From Pseudoalteromonas shioyasakiensis (GTDB lineage: Bacteria > Pseudomonadota > Gammaproteobacteria > Enterobacterales > Alteromonadaceae), in the NCBI GenBank assembly GCA_013391845.1, contig CP058414.1:3024501-3088500 (forward strand): a stretch of DNA of 64,000 nucleotides, written 5' to 3'. The translations under genes were made by a program, and so were the position numbers. Positions 44,535 through 54,695 of the stretch are shown here, in pieces (positions within the stretch are counted from its first letter, which is position 1; the number at the start of each line of letters is the position of its first letter). Below the pieces are notes generated by a model. That model ran no database searches. It had not been told where the DNA came from and saw only the letters and a list, made by a program, of their open reading frames with translations.

Positions 44535-47054
44535 ATGACATTTTTTAAAAAAGTACCTTTGCAACTCGCAATTGCAAGTACACTCGCTACATCAGTGACT
44601 GCAATCGCTGCTGAGCAAACAACTGACAACACCGTTCAAGATGTTGAAGTTATTTCTGTTACAGGTACTCGCCGTAGCCTTCGTAGCATTTCTGAAAGTA
44701 CCGTGCCTGTCGATTTATTAACAAGCCGCGATTTATCAAGCACAGGCCAGCTTGATATGAGCCAAGTATTGGCATCACAATTACCAAGCTTTAACTACCC
44801 GAGTGCCACCATTGCTGATGGCACTGACCACGCGAAACCGGCTGTTTTACGTGGCCTTGCCCCTGATCACACATTAGTTCTTATTAATGGTAAACGCCGC
44901 CATGCCGGTGCATTATTAAACTTAAATGGTACGGTTGGCCGTGGTTCAACGGCAGTAGATTTAAATAATATTCCTACCTCAGCAATTAAGCGCGTAGAAG
45001 TACTGCGTGATGGCGCTGCCGCGCAATATGGTTCTGACGCGATTGCTGGTGTAATTAACATTGTACTAAAAGATGCCGATGAAGGCGGTAGTGTAAGCTA
45101 CACATACGGTGAGTACGACACTCAAATGGCAGGCTCTCCTCAGCTACTAAACACTACAACTGATAGCGAAGGAAACCTAAGCTTTGAAACTGGCAGCGAC
45201 CGTGAAGTAAACGACGGCATTTCGCGCACAGCAAGTGCTAATGCGGGCTTTGCGCTGGGCGATAACGGTTTTATTAACGTGTCGATTGAGTCACGCAATA
45301 ACGAGCCAACAAACCGCTCTGGTTTTGATGCACGTGAGCAATATAGCCGTGATGAGAATGGCAATTTAGATTCGCGCGAATTTGACTTTGACCGCTATAA
45401 CCACCGCTTTGGTAAAGCCGCTATCGAAGACTTCGCGCTTTTTTATAACTTAGGTTATGAGTTTGATAACTCACTATCGCTTTACTCATTTGCAAGTTAC
45501 TCAAACCGTAAAGGTAATTCAGGTGGTTTTTATCGTCGTGCGAAAGACTCTCGTAACTTACCTGAAGTATATCCTGACGGTTTCTTACCACAAATTGATA
45601 CCGACGTAGATGACTACTCATTTGCGATTGGTCTAAATGGCGAAACTAATGATTGGGCTTGGGATGTAAGCACTAATTATGGTCGTAATGACTTTGGTTT
45701 AGGTGTTAGCAATAGTTTAAACACTTCAATGGGCGTAAATAGCCCAACAGAGTTTGATAACGGTGCGCTTGTGTACGAGCAATACCTAGTGAACATGGAT
45801 GCTAGCAACACGCTAGACTTAGGTTTACCTGATGATGTGTTTGTCACCATTGGTGCTGAGTATCGTCACGAAAACTACCAAATTAAAGCAGGTGAAACAG
45901 CCTCTTACCTAACTGTATTAGATGACGATGGCAACCCTGTTGCTGCCGGTGGTGCACAAGTTTTAGCAGGCTTTTCACCTGACAGTGCAACCGATAAAAG
46001 CCGCCATAATGTCGCTATTTTTGCTGAGTTTGATACCTACCTTACAAGCGACTGGAATGTGGTTCTCGCTGGCCGCTTTGAAGATTACAGTGACTTTGGT
46101 AGTACTTTTACATCAAAACTGGCTTCTCGTTACAGCGTGAATGAATCATTGTCTCTACGTGGTGCTATTAGTACTGGATTTAGAGCGCCATCACTTGCAC
46201 AAACGTCTTACAAATCGGTAAGCACGGTATTTGAAAATGGTATTCCAAGTGAAGTTGGTTTGTTCCCTGTTGATGAACCTGCGGCGCGTGCACTGGGTGC
46301 TCGTGACCTTGATGCAGAAGAATCAGTCAACATGACGGCGGGCTTTATCTTTACCCAAGGTGGTTTTAGCTTAACCCTTGATGCATATCGCATTGAAATA
46401 GACGACCGTATTGTATTATCTGAAAACTTAAGTGGCCCTGAAGTTGAAGCGATTTTAGCCGAAGCAGGCGAAGTAAATACACAGCGTGTTCGTTACTTTA
46501 CTAATGCCATTGATTCACGTACGCAAGGTGTTGATATTGTTGCGACTTACTCATTAGGCTTAGAAAAATATGGTGATTTACGCTTAAGTGCTGCGGTTAA
46601 CTTTAACGACACTGAAGTGACGAATGTTAAAGAAAACCCAGCAGAGCTTGAAGCGCTTGGTGATAGCTACGAATACTTTGCGCGCCGTGAAATAACCCGC
46701 TTTGAAGAAGGCACCCCAGCAAATAAGTGGAACTTATCTGCAACATGGGATTATGAAAACTTCCAAACAACACTTCGTGCCACGCGTTACGGTGAAGTGG
46801 TGGATACATCAAGCACACCTGAAGGTGATGAAGTACTTGATGCTAAATGGATTGCTGACTTAGAAGTGGCTTACCGCCCTGATGAGCAGTGGAAGTTCGC
46901 ATTAGGCGCTAATAACCTGTTTGATCAGTATCCTCAAGATACTGTAAGTAATATTGGTTATAGCGATTTCAACCAAATTTTCCCTTATAGTGGCTTTGCG
47001 CCATACAGCTTAGATGGCCGTTTTATTTACGGTAACATCACTTATAGCTTCTAA
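44535..47054 (+). CDS. TonB-dependent outer-membrane receptor
   Basis: An 839-aa receptor from ATG 44535 (AAGGG upstream; the frame extends to 44466 without a signal). It has a signal peptide, a TonB-box region (QDVEVISVTGTR), a plug (VLRGLAPDHTLVLINGKRRH, VEVLRDGAAAQYGSDAIAGVINI) and a beta barrel ending in NITYSF. Substrate not evident; siderophore or oligosaccharide are possible. The divergent AT-rich upstream region has only a partial Fur-like sequence. Confidence 0.92.
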   Translation: MTFFKKVPLQLAIASTLATSVTAIAAEQTTDNTVQDVEVISVTGTRRSLRSISESTVPVDLLTSRDLSSTGQLDMSQVLASQLPSFNYPSATIADGTDHAKPAVLRGLAPDHTLVLINGKRRHAGALLNLNGTVGRGSTAVDLNNIPTSAIKRVEVLRDGAAAQYGSDAIAGVINIVLKDADEGGSVSYTYGEYDTQMAGSPQLLNTTTDSEGNLSFETGSDREVNDGISRTASANAGFALGDNGFINVSIESRNNEPTNRSGFDAREQYSRDENGNLDSREFDFDRYNHRFGKAAIEDFALFYNLGYEFDNSLSLYSFASYSNRKGNSGGFYRRAKDSRNLPEVYPDGFLPQIDTDVDDYSFAIGLNGETNDWAWDVSTNYGRNDFGLGVSNSLNTSMGVNSPTEFDNGALVYEQYLVNMDASNTLDLGLPDDVFVTIGAEYRHENYQIKAGETASYLTVLDDDGNPVAAGGAQVLAGFSPDSATDKSRHNVAIFAEFDTYLTSDWNVVLAGRFEDYSDFGSTFTSKLASRYSVNESLSLRGAISTGFRAPSLAQTSYKSVSTVFENGIPSEVGLFPVDEPAARALGARDLDAEESVNMTAGFIFTQGGFSLTLDAYRIEIDDRIVLSENLSGPEVEAILAEAGEVNTQRVRYFTNAIDSRTQGVDIVATYSLGLEKYGDLRLSAAVNFNDTEVTNVKENPAELEALGDSYEYFARREITRFEEGTPANKWNLSATWDYENFQTTLRATRYGEVVDTSSTPEGDEVLDAKWIADLEVAYRPDEQWKFALGANNLFDQYPQDTVSNIGYSDFNQIFPYSGFAPYSLDGRFIYGNITYSF

Positions 47055-47059
47055 AAAAA

Positions 47060-47087
47060 AGCGGTGATGACCTAGGTCATCACCGCT
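47060..47087. terminator. Strong hairpin after the TonB receptor
   Basis: AGCGGTGATGAC-CTAG-GTCATCACCGCT is a 12-bp perfect stem. The A-run is on its left, so it has a T-tract only when read leftward; on the + strand it may act as an mRNA 3' stabiliser. Confidence 0.6.
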
Positions 47088-47196
47088 AGCTTCTGAAACT
47101 ATAATCTCAAAAATAATTAAAAAAATTTTCGGATAGATAAACTATATGCAAACTTGTTGCGACTAACTAAATAACATAACCCATTAGGACATCATT

Positions 47197-47745
47197 ATGA
47201 ATTTAGTACGCATCAGCGCAAGTGCACTCTTAATCACAGCCACTACTGCCTGTATTGGCCTCTCAAATGCCAGTACAACAAGCAACCAAAACGATTATCG
47301 TGTTATTACTTTTAAAGATTGCAAAAAGGTAAGCGAAAGCACCCTCAATAACGAACAGATTGCTGCATACCTAGAGCTTGAACGTGAGCAGGTAAAACTA
47401 GAAGCGCTAGAACAACCAATTAGTGACATAGAACTACAAGTCACTGAGTACTCTGAGCAAATAGAAGCGATCACCGACGAAGCAGTTATTGAAGACGAGA
47501 ACCACTTGCGAATTAATAAAAGCTTATTAAAAGAGCAAGATAAGCTGGCTAAAGAACTAAATAAACTTATGGCCGCTCATGATGCCGATTTTAAAGCACT
47601 AGAACAGCAAGCAAAGTTAATCGAACATGCCGCTAAACAATTTGATAAAACAATGAAGCCTTTGATGGAACAAGGTGAGTCAACCCATCTACAAATTTTA
47701 GCGCCGGGTGAAGACGAAAAGCCTGGGTGTTTTTACAATATCTAA
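47197..47745 (+). CDS. Exported coiled-coil protein, unknown function
   Basis: A 182-aa protein with an N-terminal signal (VRISASALLITATTACIG; a poor lipobox, so lipid anchoring is possible but unsure). Residues ~50-160 are charged heptad-like helices rich in Glu and Lys. A Cys lies near the C-terminus (KPGCFYNI). No family recognised. Stop overlaps by 4 nt with the convergent TPR gene. Confidence 0.7.
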   Translation: MNLVRISASALLITATTACIGLSNASTTSNQNDYRVITFKDCKKVSESTLNNEQIAAYLELEREQVKLEALEQPISDIELQVTEYSEQIEAITDEAVIEDENHLRINKSLLKEQDKLAKELNKLMAAHDADFKALEQQAKLIEHAAKQFDKTMKPLMEQGESTHLQILAPGEDEKPGCFYNI

Positions 47746-48647
47746 AGTACATTAGCGAGATGTGCATAAAGTTTCGCATGTGATTGCCGTATGTCTTCTT
47801 TATGCACTTGCTTAAACCATTTTAATGCTTGATCTTGCTTTCCTGCTTGCCAATTGATTTCAGCTAAGCGTAACTTATAAATAGCTATCACATTTCGATC
47901 TGAGTCTGAATTCATGTACTTAAGAGACTGTACATAAACTTCATCTGCTTGAGCATAATTTGCCAAAAGTTGATGGGTGCGAGCTAAGTTACCTAAAGCC
48001 ACAGAGATTTTGCGGTTATGATTGGTTTTTAAAATCCAATCGGCTGCGATTTTTCGGTTTGCAAGCGCACCGTCTACATCACCTAATGAGTGAAAAACAT
48101 TCGCTTTATTCGACGCAAGTTCAAAGTGAAAAATAGGATCTTTGCTTTTGCCAAAGCGGCGCTCTGCCCTATCAAGAATTTGCAGTGCTGTTTCCTTGTT
48201 ACCAAACACATATTGCAAATTAGCCAGCTCGACCATGCGCATAGGGTTACCAAAGGAGTCGAAGATTGCTTGCAGTTTTTCAAATGCTTTTTTGGCATAT
48301 TTACGGCCTGTTTCAAAGTCGCCTAAATAATGCATTGATTTTGCGTAGTAAAAGTAAACTTGAACTTGAAAAACGACTGGTAACTCTTCACTCGCAACAA
48401 AAGGCTCAGTGCTATCTTTCAAAATCTCATATTCCATCTTATCGTAGAAATAATCAAACTGATAAGATTTAATCTCATACCAATGTGCAGAGCCAAGCTC
48501 ACTGCTTGCAAGCTGTTGGTTAATGTAATCTAAGCAACTAATTTGTGACTGTTGCTCACAAAACATTTCATGATCACTAAAGTTTTCAGAGGCGCTGGCA
48601 TTAAGACTAGATAATCCTAGTAATAACAAAGCTAACTTTTTCTTCAT
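47742..48647 (-). CDS. Exported TPR protein
   Basis: This 301-aa protein has a signal peptide (KKLALLLLGLSSLNASA) and several tetratricopeptide-like helix pairs (FYYAKSMHYLGDFETGRKYAKKAFEKL; ALGNLARTHQLLANYAQADEVYVQSL). Such proteins are scaffolds, in this case periplasmic. Partner unknown. Confidence 0.75.
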   Translation of the reverse strand: MKKKLALLLLGLSSLNASASENFSDHEMFCEQQSQISCLDYINQQLASSELGSAHWYEIKSYQFDYFYDKMEYEILKDSTEPFVASEELPVVFQVQVYFYYAKSMHYLGDFETGRKYAKKAFEKLQAIFDSFGNPMRMVELANLQYVFGNKETALQILDRAERRFGKSKDPIFHFELASNKANVFHSLGDVDGALANRKIAADWILKTNHNRKISVALGNLARTHQLLANYAQADEVYVQSLKYMNSDSDRNVIAIYKLRLAEINWQAGKQDQALKWFKQVHKEDIRQSHAKLYAHLANVL

Positions 48648-48714
48648 TCACAACTTTCTCAGTGATAATTCACTCAGAAAACTAACAAAATTTAATACTT
48701 TATAACAGTATTTT

Positions 48715-49452
48715 TTAATTAAATTGATAATTGTAACCAAATGCTAGGTTTTGATCTGAGCCATAATCACTGTCTTCTGTTGCGGCAAATACCTTGAAAC
48801 TTTGTTTTTTATCAAATTGATAACTTGCACCAATGGCAGCGAAATAACCTGAATAATCATTAGAGCCTACAGAATAAGCTGCGGCTGCCATTACTGTCCA
48901 TTTTTCAGATAAGGGTTTTAAAGCAAAAGCGCCTAAGTACCCACCATCACTGCTGTTTGGAATCAACACCCAACCTTCTGAACCAGTGATTACTGTAGTT
49001 AAACACGCCCCCTGTCCTGCTAAACAAGCAATTTCACCATCAACATGGCTATAACCACCCATAGCGAAAATTTGCCAACCATAGGGCGCAATATCAAAGT
49101 AAGTCAGTGGCATAAAGGTGCCAACGCTATAGGTTGTACGCTCAGCTCCTTGATCATAACGTTGTTTGCCAAAGTTAAAATTAACAATGCCAATATCAAA
49201 TAGCCACGAGCCACCAACACGCCACTCATCACCATTAGCACTCACACTAGCATTAAGCTTTTTTACAGCACCCAAACTCAGCGAACCGGTGATCCTTAAT
49301 TCATCTGAGTAACTTGCACCAAACTGAGTGACGACCTTGGTGGGATCTTCACTCAGTTTAGCAGGTTCGCCTACTGCGGTTTGTGCTGCAGATGCGCTGA
49401 ACACAGAAACTACGGATAAAGCGGCGAGTACTCCTTTATTACCTAATGCCAT
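48715..49452 (-). CDS. Putative outer-membrane barrel protein
   Basis: This 245-aa protein has a signal peptide (ALGNKGVLAALSVVSVFSASA), Gly/aromatic-rich alternating strands and a C-terminal ...FGYNYQFN typical of small beta barrels. A cysteine pair (CLAGQGAC) is in a probable loop. AAAGGA is the ribosome site. A perfect inverted repeat lies 21 nt upstream. Confidence 0.7.
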   Translation of the reverse strand: MALGNKGVLAALSVVSVFSASAAQTAVGEPAKLSEDPTKVVTQFGASYSDELRITGSLSLGAVKKLNASVSANGDEWRVGGSWLFDIGIVNFNFGKQRYDQGAERTTYSVGTFMPLTYFDIAPYGWQIFAMGGYSHVDGEIACLAGQGACLTTVITGSEGWVLIPNSSDGGYLGAFALKPLSEKWTVMAAAAYSVGSNDYSGYFAAIGASYQFDKKQSFKVFAATEDSDYGSDQNLAFGYNYQFN

Positions 49453-49472
49453 ATTAACGTCCTTTTAGTTTG

Positions 49473-49500
49473 ACACAGTCACCATTCATAATAACTGTGT
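49473..49500. promoter_or_regulatory. Inverted repeat upstream of the barrel gene
   Basis: ACACAGT-N14-ACTGTGT, perfect 7-bp arms, 21-48 nt before the start at 49452. It may be an operator or a leader hairpin. Confidence 0.4.
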
Positions 49501-49546
49501 ATTAGGTAAAGAAAAGTGTTTGTTTTTTGTTCACAAACATTATTCA

Positions 49547-51190
49547 CTACAACGCAGCGATACACTCCACCTCAACCTTTGCGCCCAGTGCTAAGCCACT
49601 GGCTGCAAATGCGCTTCTAGCAGGTAATTTAGTAAAAAATGGCGTGTAGGCTTGATTGGCTAAAGGCCAGTCTTGTATATCTGCCAACATAAGGGTGCAT
49701 TTAACAACATCGTTAAAATCTAAATTGTGATCTTGCAAAACAAAGCCAATGTTTTTCATCGCCTGCGTCATTTGGGTGCTGATGTCATTGCCAGCCAAAG
49801 CCATAGTGGTTGGCAAGTTGCCTAATTGCCCCGATAAAAATAATAACCCCGCCGCTTCACGGGCCATCACAAACGGTAATTTTTCATTATCACCCAAGTG
49901 GATAAATTGGCCATTTTTAATCACATGAACAATGTTTTGGCTATTGGTAATCTCGTTACTTGGATCTCTGCTAAGCACCACAAGATTCGCCGTTTTACCT
50001 GCCTTTATCGAACCTGTTTTTTTCTCAATGCCAATCACTTTTGCACCATTAATGGTTGCAGCCTGTAGAGCTTCTAAAGGCGTTAAACCTGCCCGTTCAA
50101 CTAATAACTGCATTTCATGGTGGACCATAGGCGTTACAGTATTAAACCTGTCACTAGTCACATCGGTACCTGCTGCTATAGTCACACCGGCTTGATGAGC
50201 CAACTGTGTAAACAGCCCGCCCCACTCATTGAGCAATAACCCTTTTTCACCACGAGAGGCTTTGGTTTTATCAAATACCGTTAGGGTCGAGTCTAGAATA
50301 GTGTCCTTTTTTTTCATCTGCTTTATTAATGTTTGATAAGCTTCTAGTTGCTTTGCATCGCTTTTTTGCTGTTCTGTTAAGGCAACATTTTTACGGCGCA
50401 TATCATAGAAATTCTCAATAACTTGCGCAGCAAAATCAGCAGCATGTGAAATTGTTTCAACACCACCATTAACCGCTTCAAGCGGTGTTGCTGGGCCAAT
50501 AAAAGCATGCGACCATACCTTGAGGTCATGTTTCTTAGCAGCTTGAGATAACTTTGCTACCACTGCCCCTGGCACATTTGCATAAATTTTGATGCCGGTT
50601 GCCCCCAGCCCTTTGCTACGCAGCATAATGGCATCAAAGTCACTGTTTTCATCAACGGCTCGCATCCAATCCACAGTGCCCGGGATTTCACCTTTTGCAG
50701 AGGCGACTGTGCGGGGGTCAGAAAAGAACGCTTTACCACCAATAATCACAGAATAATAAATATCCGGTGATTGAATAATATCGTTATCGGCTCGTCTTTT
50801 AAGTGAGCTCAAAGCGCGGGTATCGCCGCCCATATCGCGCACACTTGTCACACCCCCCTGTAAAAGCTGACGCAAGCGAGTGCGCGTGATTTCATCGTTA
50901 TCTGAATCATCAGGTGATGTAGCATGGTGCACATGCGTATCGATTAAACCGGGTATTACATACTTACCTGCTAAATCGATTTTAATGACATCGTCGGCAA
51001 AGCGACGATAGCTTGCAGGAACAATTTGTTTGATTTTGTCATCTTCTATGATGATGGTTTGTGCTTCATTAACCGACAGTGCTTCCACGTCGATTAGGTT
51101 AACATTTTGTAATGCAATGGTTTGAGCCACCACCGACGACGATAAACCCAATGCAATGCTGGCAAGTAATGTGTTGATACCCGATTTCAT
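49547..51190 (-). CDS. Secreted amidohydrolase fused to a RidA (YjgF) domain
   Basis: This 547-aa protein from ATG 51190 (AGAGG upstream; GTG 51196 is less likely) has a signal peptide. It has an amidohydrolase domain with metal ligands in GLIDTHVHH, VWSHAF, ETISHAADF and AAGTDV, and a C-terminal RidA-like domain (~425-547: LLFLSGQLG, DFNDVVKCTLMLADIQDW, PARSAFAASGL). RidA proteins hydrolyse reactive imines or enamines. The fusion suggests that amide hydrolysis yields an imine-type product; substrate unknown. A LysR gene diverges 107 bp away. Confidence 0.85.
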   Translation of the reverse strand: MKSGINTLLASIALGLSSSVVAQTIALQNVNLIDVEALSVNEAQTIIIEDDKIKQIVPASYRRFADDVIKIDLAGKYVIPGLIDTHVHHATSPDDSDNDEITRTRLRQLLQGGVTSVRDMGGDTRALSSLKRRADNDIIQSPDIYYSVIIGGKAFFSDPRTVASAKGEIPGTVDWMRAVDENSDFDAIMLRSKGLGATGIKIYANVPGAVVAKLSQAAKKHDLKVWSHAFIGPATPLEAVNGGVETISHAADFAAQVIENFYDMRRKNVALTEQQKSDAKQLEAYQTLIKQMKKKDTILDSTLTVFDKTKASRGEKGLLLNEWGGLFTQLAHQAGVTIAAGTDVTSDRFNTVTPMVHHEMQLLVERAGLTPLEALQAATINGAKVIGIEKKTGSIKAGKTANLVVLSRDPSNEITNSQNIVHVIKNGQFIHLGDNEKLPFVMAREAAGLLFLSGQLGNLPTTMALAGNDISTQMTQAMKNIGFVLQDHNLDFNDVVKCTLMLADIQDWPLANQAYTPFFTKLPARSAFAASGLALGAKVEVECIAAL

Positions 51191-51297
51191 GATCACCTCT
51201 TATTCTTGTTCTAGCTATCAACTTACACCTGAATTGCTTGGTTTTACATCTCACAAAAGTTTATAGTGTATAAACTTATAGTTTAAAAATAATAACA

Positions 51298-52197
51298 ATG
51301 AACAAACTAGAAGCCGTCAGAGCCTTGTGCTTAGTCGCTGAATATCAGAGCTTTACTCAAGCTGCTAAGCAAATGCAGCTCTCTACCACCATGGTTAGCC
51401 GCTATGTAAAACAGTTAGAGCAAAACTTAGGCTGCTTGCTGTTAAAGCGGAACACCCGCAAAGTGTGTTTAACCGATGCAGGCCAGAGTTATGTACTGCA
51501 AATGAAGCCTTTAATTAATAAATTTAATGAAGTTGATGAAGAGCTTAGTGCGCTTAGCCAAGTGCCTAGCGGCAAGCTTGCTATTTCAACTAGTATAGAA
51601 TTTGGCTGTCAATATTTAGCACCTTTAGTCAGTCAATATCAGTGCGCTTTTCCCGGTGTGAAATTAGATATTGTACTGTCTAATACGCCTGTTGATTTAT
51701 TTGATAGCCAAATTGACTTAGCATTTAGAATTGCCCCTTCATTACCAGATGCCAGCCACATAGCGCAAACTGTTTGCCACTCATCATTATCTTTGTGGGC
51801 AAGCCCTGCATATTTAAAAAACCATGGCGTTCCAAAAGATATAGCAGCCTTATCTGAGCATAGATTACTGTTTTTCAACCATCATATTCGTAATGAACAA
51901 TGGATATTTTGGGTAGATGGCCAGCATGTTTGCCGCAAGTTTAATTGGGCAATGACCTCAAATAATGGGCGATTTTTAAATGAAGCAGCGGCGGCCGGTG
52001 ATGGGATAATTCAAGCACCCCGTTATTCAGTAGCCCCGTTTATAAAATCAGGTCAATTAGTTGAAGTGTTAGCAGAGCACACTTTAAAACCATTAACGAT
52101 TGCTGCGGTTTATCCACATAGGTATGCGCTGTCAAATCGAGTTAAAACATTTGTTGAGCTGGCTAAACAGTATTTTAGCCAGCATCCGATCCCTTAA
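51298..52197 (+). CDS. LysR-family transcriptional regulator
   Basis: A 299-aa LysR protein: helix-turn-helix FTQAAKQMQLSTTMVSRYVKQLE and a standard substrate-binding domain. It is of the DsdC/CrgA-like subgroup. It is divergent from the amidohydrolase-RidA gene and probably regulates it. The 3' end overlaps mgtE by 4 nt (convergent). Confidence 0.9.
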   Translation: MNKLEAVRALCLVAEYQSFTQAAKQMQLSTTMVSRYVKQLEQNLGCLLLKRNTRKVCLTDAGQSYVLQMKPLINKFNEVDEELSALSQVPSGKLAISTSIEFGCQYLAPLVSQYQCAFPGVKLDIVLSNTPVDLFDSQIDLAFRIAPSLPDASHIAQTVCHSSLSLWASPAYLKNHGVPKDIAALSEHRLLFFNHHIRNEQWIFWVDGQHVCRKFNWAMTSNNGRFLNEAAAAGDGIIQAPRYSVAPFIKSGQLVEVLAEHTLKPLTIAAVYPHRYALSNRVKTFVELAKQYFSQHPIP

Positions 52198-53546
52198 AGA
52201 AGTAGCAAGCTACCTAAACCTAGGAAGGTGACAAAGCCGACGATGTCGGTGACTGTGGTAAGGATCACAGAGCCAGAAAGGGCTGGATCGATTTTAAGCT
52301 TATCTAAAATCGATGGGATCACTACTCCTGATAACGAAGCAGCAACTAAGTTAAGTAAGATAGCGATAGTAATGGTTACACTTAACATGCCATCGTTGAA
52401 CCAGAAATAAGTGAGTACACCAATTACAAAGGCCCAAACACAGCCATTTAGCGCGCCCACTCTAAGCTCTTTTTTCAACAGCGCTCTACGGTTGGAGTCG
52501 GTAACCTGACCAAGCGCTAAACCGCGCACAATCACCGTTAACGTCTGACTACCCGCAATACCTCCCATAGAAGCGACAACAGGCATTAGTACCGCCAGCG
52601 CAACCACTTGTTCGATAGTTGCACCAAACAAACCGATAAACCAAGAGGCTAAAAATGCCGTTGCTAGGTTAATACCAAGCCAAATACCGCGGTTTTTTGC
52701 CGACTTAGTGACGCTTGAGAACAGATCCTCGTCTTCACGTAGACCACCGGCTTTTGCAGCGGCTTCGTCGGTGACTTCTTGACGCAATTCATAAGCTGAT
52801 GACACTGATAATCGGCCTAATAGTTTGTTGTCGGCATTCACAACTGGCATCGCCATTTGTTCACTATGAATAACCACTTCAGCCGCTTCGTATAGGTCGT
52901 CATCAGCATGCAATGCCGACACATCAAGGTTCGCGTAATCCAGCAGGCTGTCGCTATCATTGGCTTTAAATAACGCATTAATTGCCACTTCACCAATGAG
53001 AGTGCCCTTACGGCTGACTAGATAAATCACCTCGGTATACTGCGGTAAACCTTTTTGAAAAATTTTACGCGCGCCAGCCACGGTGAGTTTTTCTGACACT
53101 TTTAGCGCATCAAAATCGAGCCAGTGACCTAACTGCTCTGGATTATATTGCTGTGCAAGGTCGTACTGCTTTGTTTGAACTTCATCAAGTTGTCTGCGTG
53201 CATAATCAACAAAGCGCTCAGGAATAATTTCTTCAAGTTCAAGTAGCTCTTCTACACTGACTTCGTCAAGTAGCTTAAAGCCAGCGGCTTCTTCTAGACT
53301 TTGCAATAACCAGCGGCAACTATCCCCCCCTAAGTTAATGAAGATTTCATGCTGGGTATCTTCATCAAGTAATTGCCAAATTTCTAAGCGCTGCTCTTTG
53401 GGTAACGCTTCAAACAATAACGATAAATGCTCGGTAGAAAGCTTTTCTTTAGCATCAGCAAGTAACTTATTTTTGCGCGTTGTGGTGTCACACTGAAGCA
53501 AGTCATCAATTAACTGGGGAAGTTGGTCAACAGGATACTCAATCAT
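52194..53546 (-). CDS. mgtE: Magnesium transporter MgtE
   Basis: This 450-aa protein has the MgtE N-terminal superhelical domain (~1-125), two CBS domains (~130-255) and five TM segments (~285-450) with the pore motif GIAGSQTLTVIVRGLALG. Magnesium levels gate the pore through the N and CBS domains. It is monocistronic. Confidence 0.95.
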   Translation of the reverse strand: MIEYPVDQLPQLIDDLLQCDTTTRKNKLLADAKEKLSTEHLSLLFEALPKEQRLEIWQLLDEDTQHEIFINLGGDSCRWLLQSLEEAAGFKLLDEVSVEELLELEEIIPERFVDYARRQLDEVQTKQYDLAQQYNPEQLGHWLDFDALKVSEKLTVAGARKIFQKGLPQYTEVIYLVSRKGTLIGEVAINALFKANDSDSLLDYANLDVSALHADDDLYEAAEVVIHSEQMAMPVVNADNKLLGRLSVSSAYELRQEVTDEAAAKAGGLREDEDLFSSVTKSAKNRGIWLGINLATAFLASWFIGLFGATIEQVVALAVLMPVVASMGGIAGSQTLTVIVRGLALGQVTDSNRRALLKKELRVGALNGCVWAFVIGVLTYFWFNDGMLSVTITIAILLNLVAASLSGVVIPSILDKLKIDPALSGSVILTTVTDIVGFVTFLGLGSLLLL

Positions 53547-53696
53547 TTGAGACCTCGGTTAATTACATCAATAACAATAGTCTAACGCAGCTTGAGAAAA
53601 ATAACTGCCTAGGAATTGATATATTTTTATCTACACTTCATCCGTAATAAAGATGTACATAAAACCTTTTCTCCCTAAGTAGAGAATAAAAAATAA

Positions 53697-54695
53697 TTAC
53701 CCCTTTAATTGACTTGGCGTAAGCCCAGTCCAGCGTTTAAACGCTCGTCTGAAATTAGCAATATCATAAAATGATAAGCGCATGGCGACTTGCTCATTGC
53801 ACTGCTCACGCATGGCAAGCAGGTAAATCGCTTTACGCTTACTTTGCTCATCATACAAAGTAGAAAAACGCACGCCATGAGCTTTTAGTTTACGCTTGAA
53901 AGTTGCGGGGCTCATGGCAAATTGACTGGCTACTTGTTCTAAATTTAAGGCCGGATTTTGATAAATTAACCGGCTTACTGCTTCCACAAAAGTGCTGTTG
54001 GCAGAACTTAATGCCGCTAGTTGCGAGTTAATTTGTGAAAACCTAAAGCTACTAAACGCCGGATTAGTAAGCCTAAGCGCTTGTTTATTCAAAATCCAAC
54101 GAGTTATTGGCTTTTCAAAGGCGACTTTAAGGCCTAAATGTTGTTCGTATTCTTGGCTATGTCTGGCTCGTTTGTAGGCAAATTCGAACTGACAAGGTAC
54201 CCGCTCACCCGCCACTTTTTTAAGGATTTGATAAAAAGCGGCGCTGTAAATCTCCATAACATACTGGCTTATTTCATCATCCAAACCTACTGCGTTTTGC
54301 AGCACAATGTAATACTGCTCGTTATGTACATAACTATAACTAAATAACAAAGGTGCCAGTTGCATGCGCAAATTGTGTAACTGCTTTAAAGCTTGCCCAA
54401 TATGCTCTGCATGTAACACGCCTTGGGCGGCAACAGAGGTATCGTTTGCTAGTTGACTGCCTAATAAAAAGCCGCTGTCGGCTGATTTCATCAATTGCTT
54501 AAACTGCGTTAATAAGCGCACTTGCTGCGAGATACTAAACTGATGCTGCACACTCATTAAGTCTTGCTCAAACACCCCTGTGCCTCTGAGTAACTTATGT
54601 AGTGCAATGCCGCGGCTTAAGGCCAGCTCCACCAGCGTGGTGATCAGTCCCTGTGCGGTGAGGTATTTGTCATCTTGATTAAGATACGGCTTCAC
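53697..54695 (-). CDS. AraC-family regulator with Arabinose_bd-type N-terminal domain
   Basis: A 332-aa protein with an N-terminal sensing domain (LVELALSRGIALHKLLRGTGV to ~220) and a C-terminal AraC helix-turn-helix (NLEQVASQFAMSPATFKRKLK, SFYDIANFRRAFKRWTGLTPSQ). Its first codons overlap the preceding GGDEF gene by 17 nt, so it is the second gene of a Pho-box-driven pair and probably controls the divergent phytase locus. Confidence 0.9.
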   Translation of the reverse strand: MKPYLNQDDKYLTAQGLITTLVELALSRGIALHKLLRGTGVFEQDLMSVQHQFSISQQVRLLTQFKQLMKSADSGFLLGSQLANDTSVAAQGVLHAEHIGQALKQLHNLRMQLAPLLFSYSYVHNEQYYIVLQNAVGLDDEISQYVMEIYSAAFYQILKKVAGERVPCQFEFAYKRARHSQEYEQHLGLKVAFEKPITRWILNKQALRLTNPAFSSFRFSQINSQLAALSSANSTFVEAVSRLIYQNPALNLEQVASQFAMSPATFKRKLKAHGVRFSTLYDEQSKRKAIYLLAMREQCNEQVAMRLSFYDIANFRRAFKRWTGLTPSQLKG

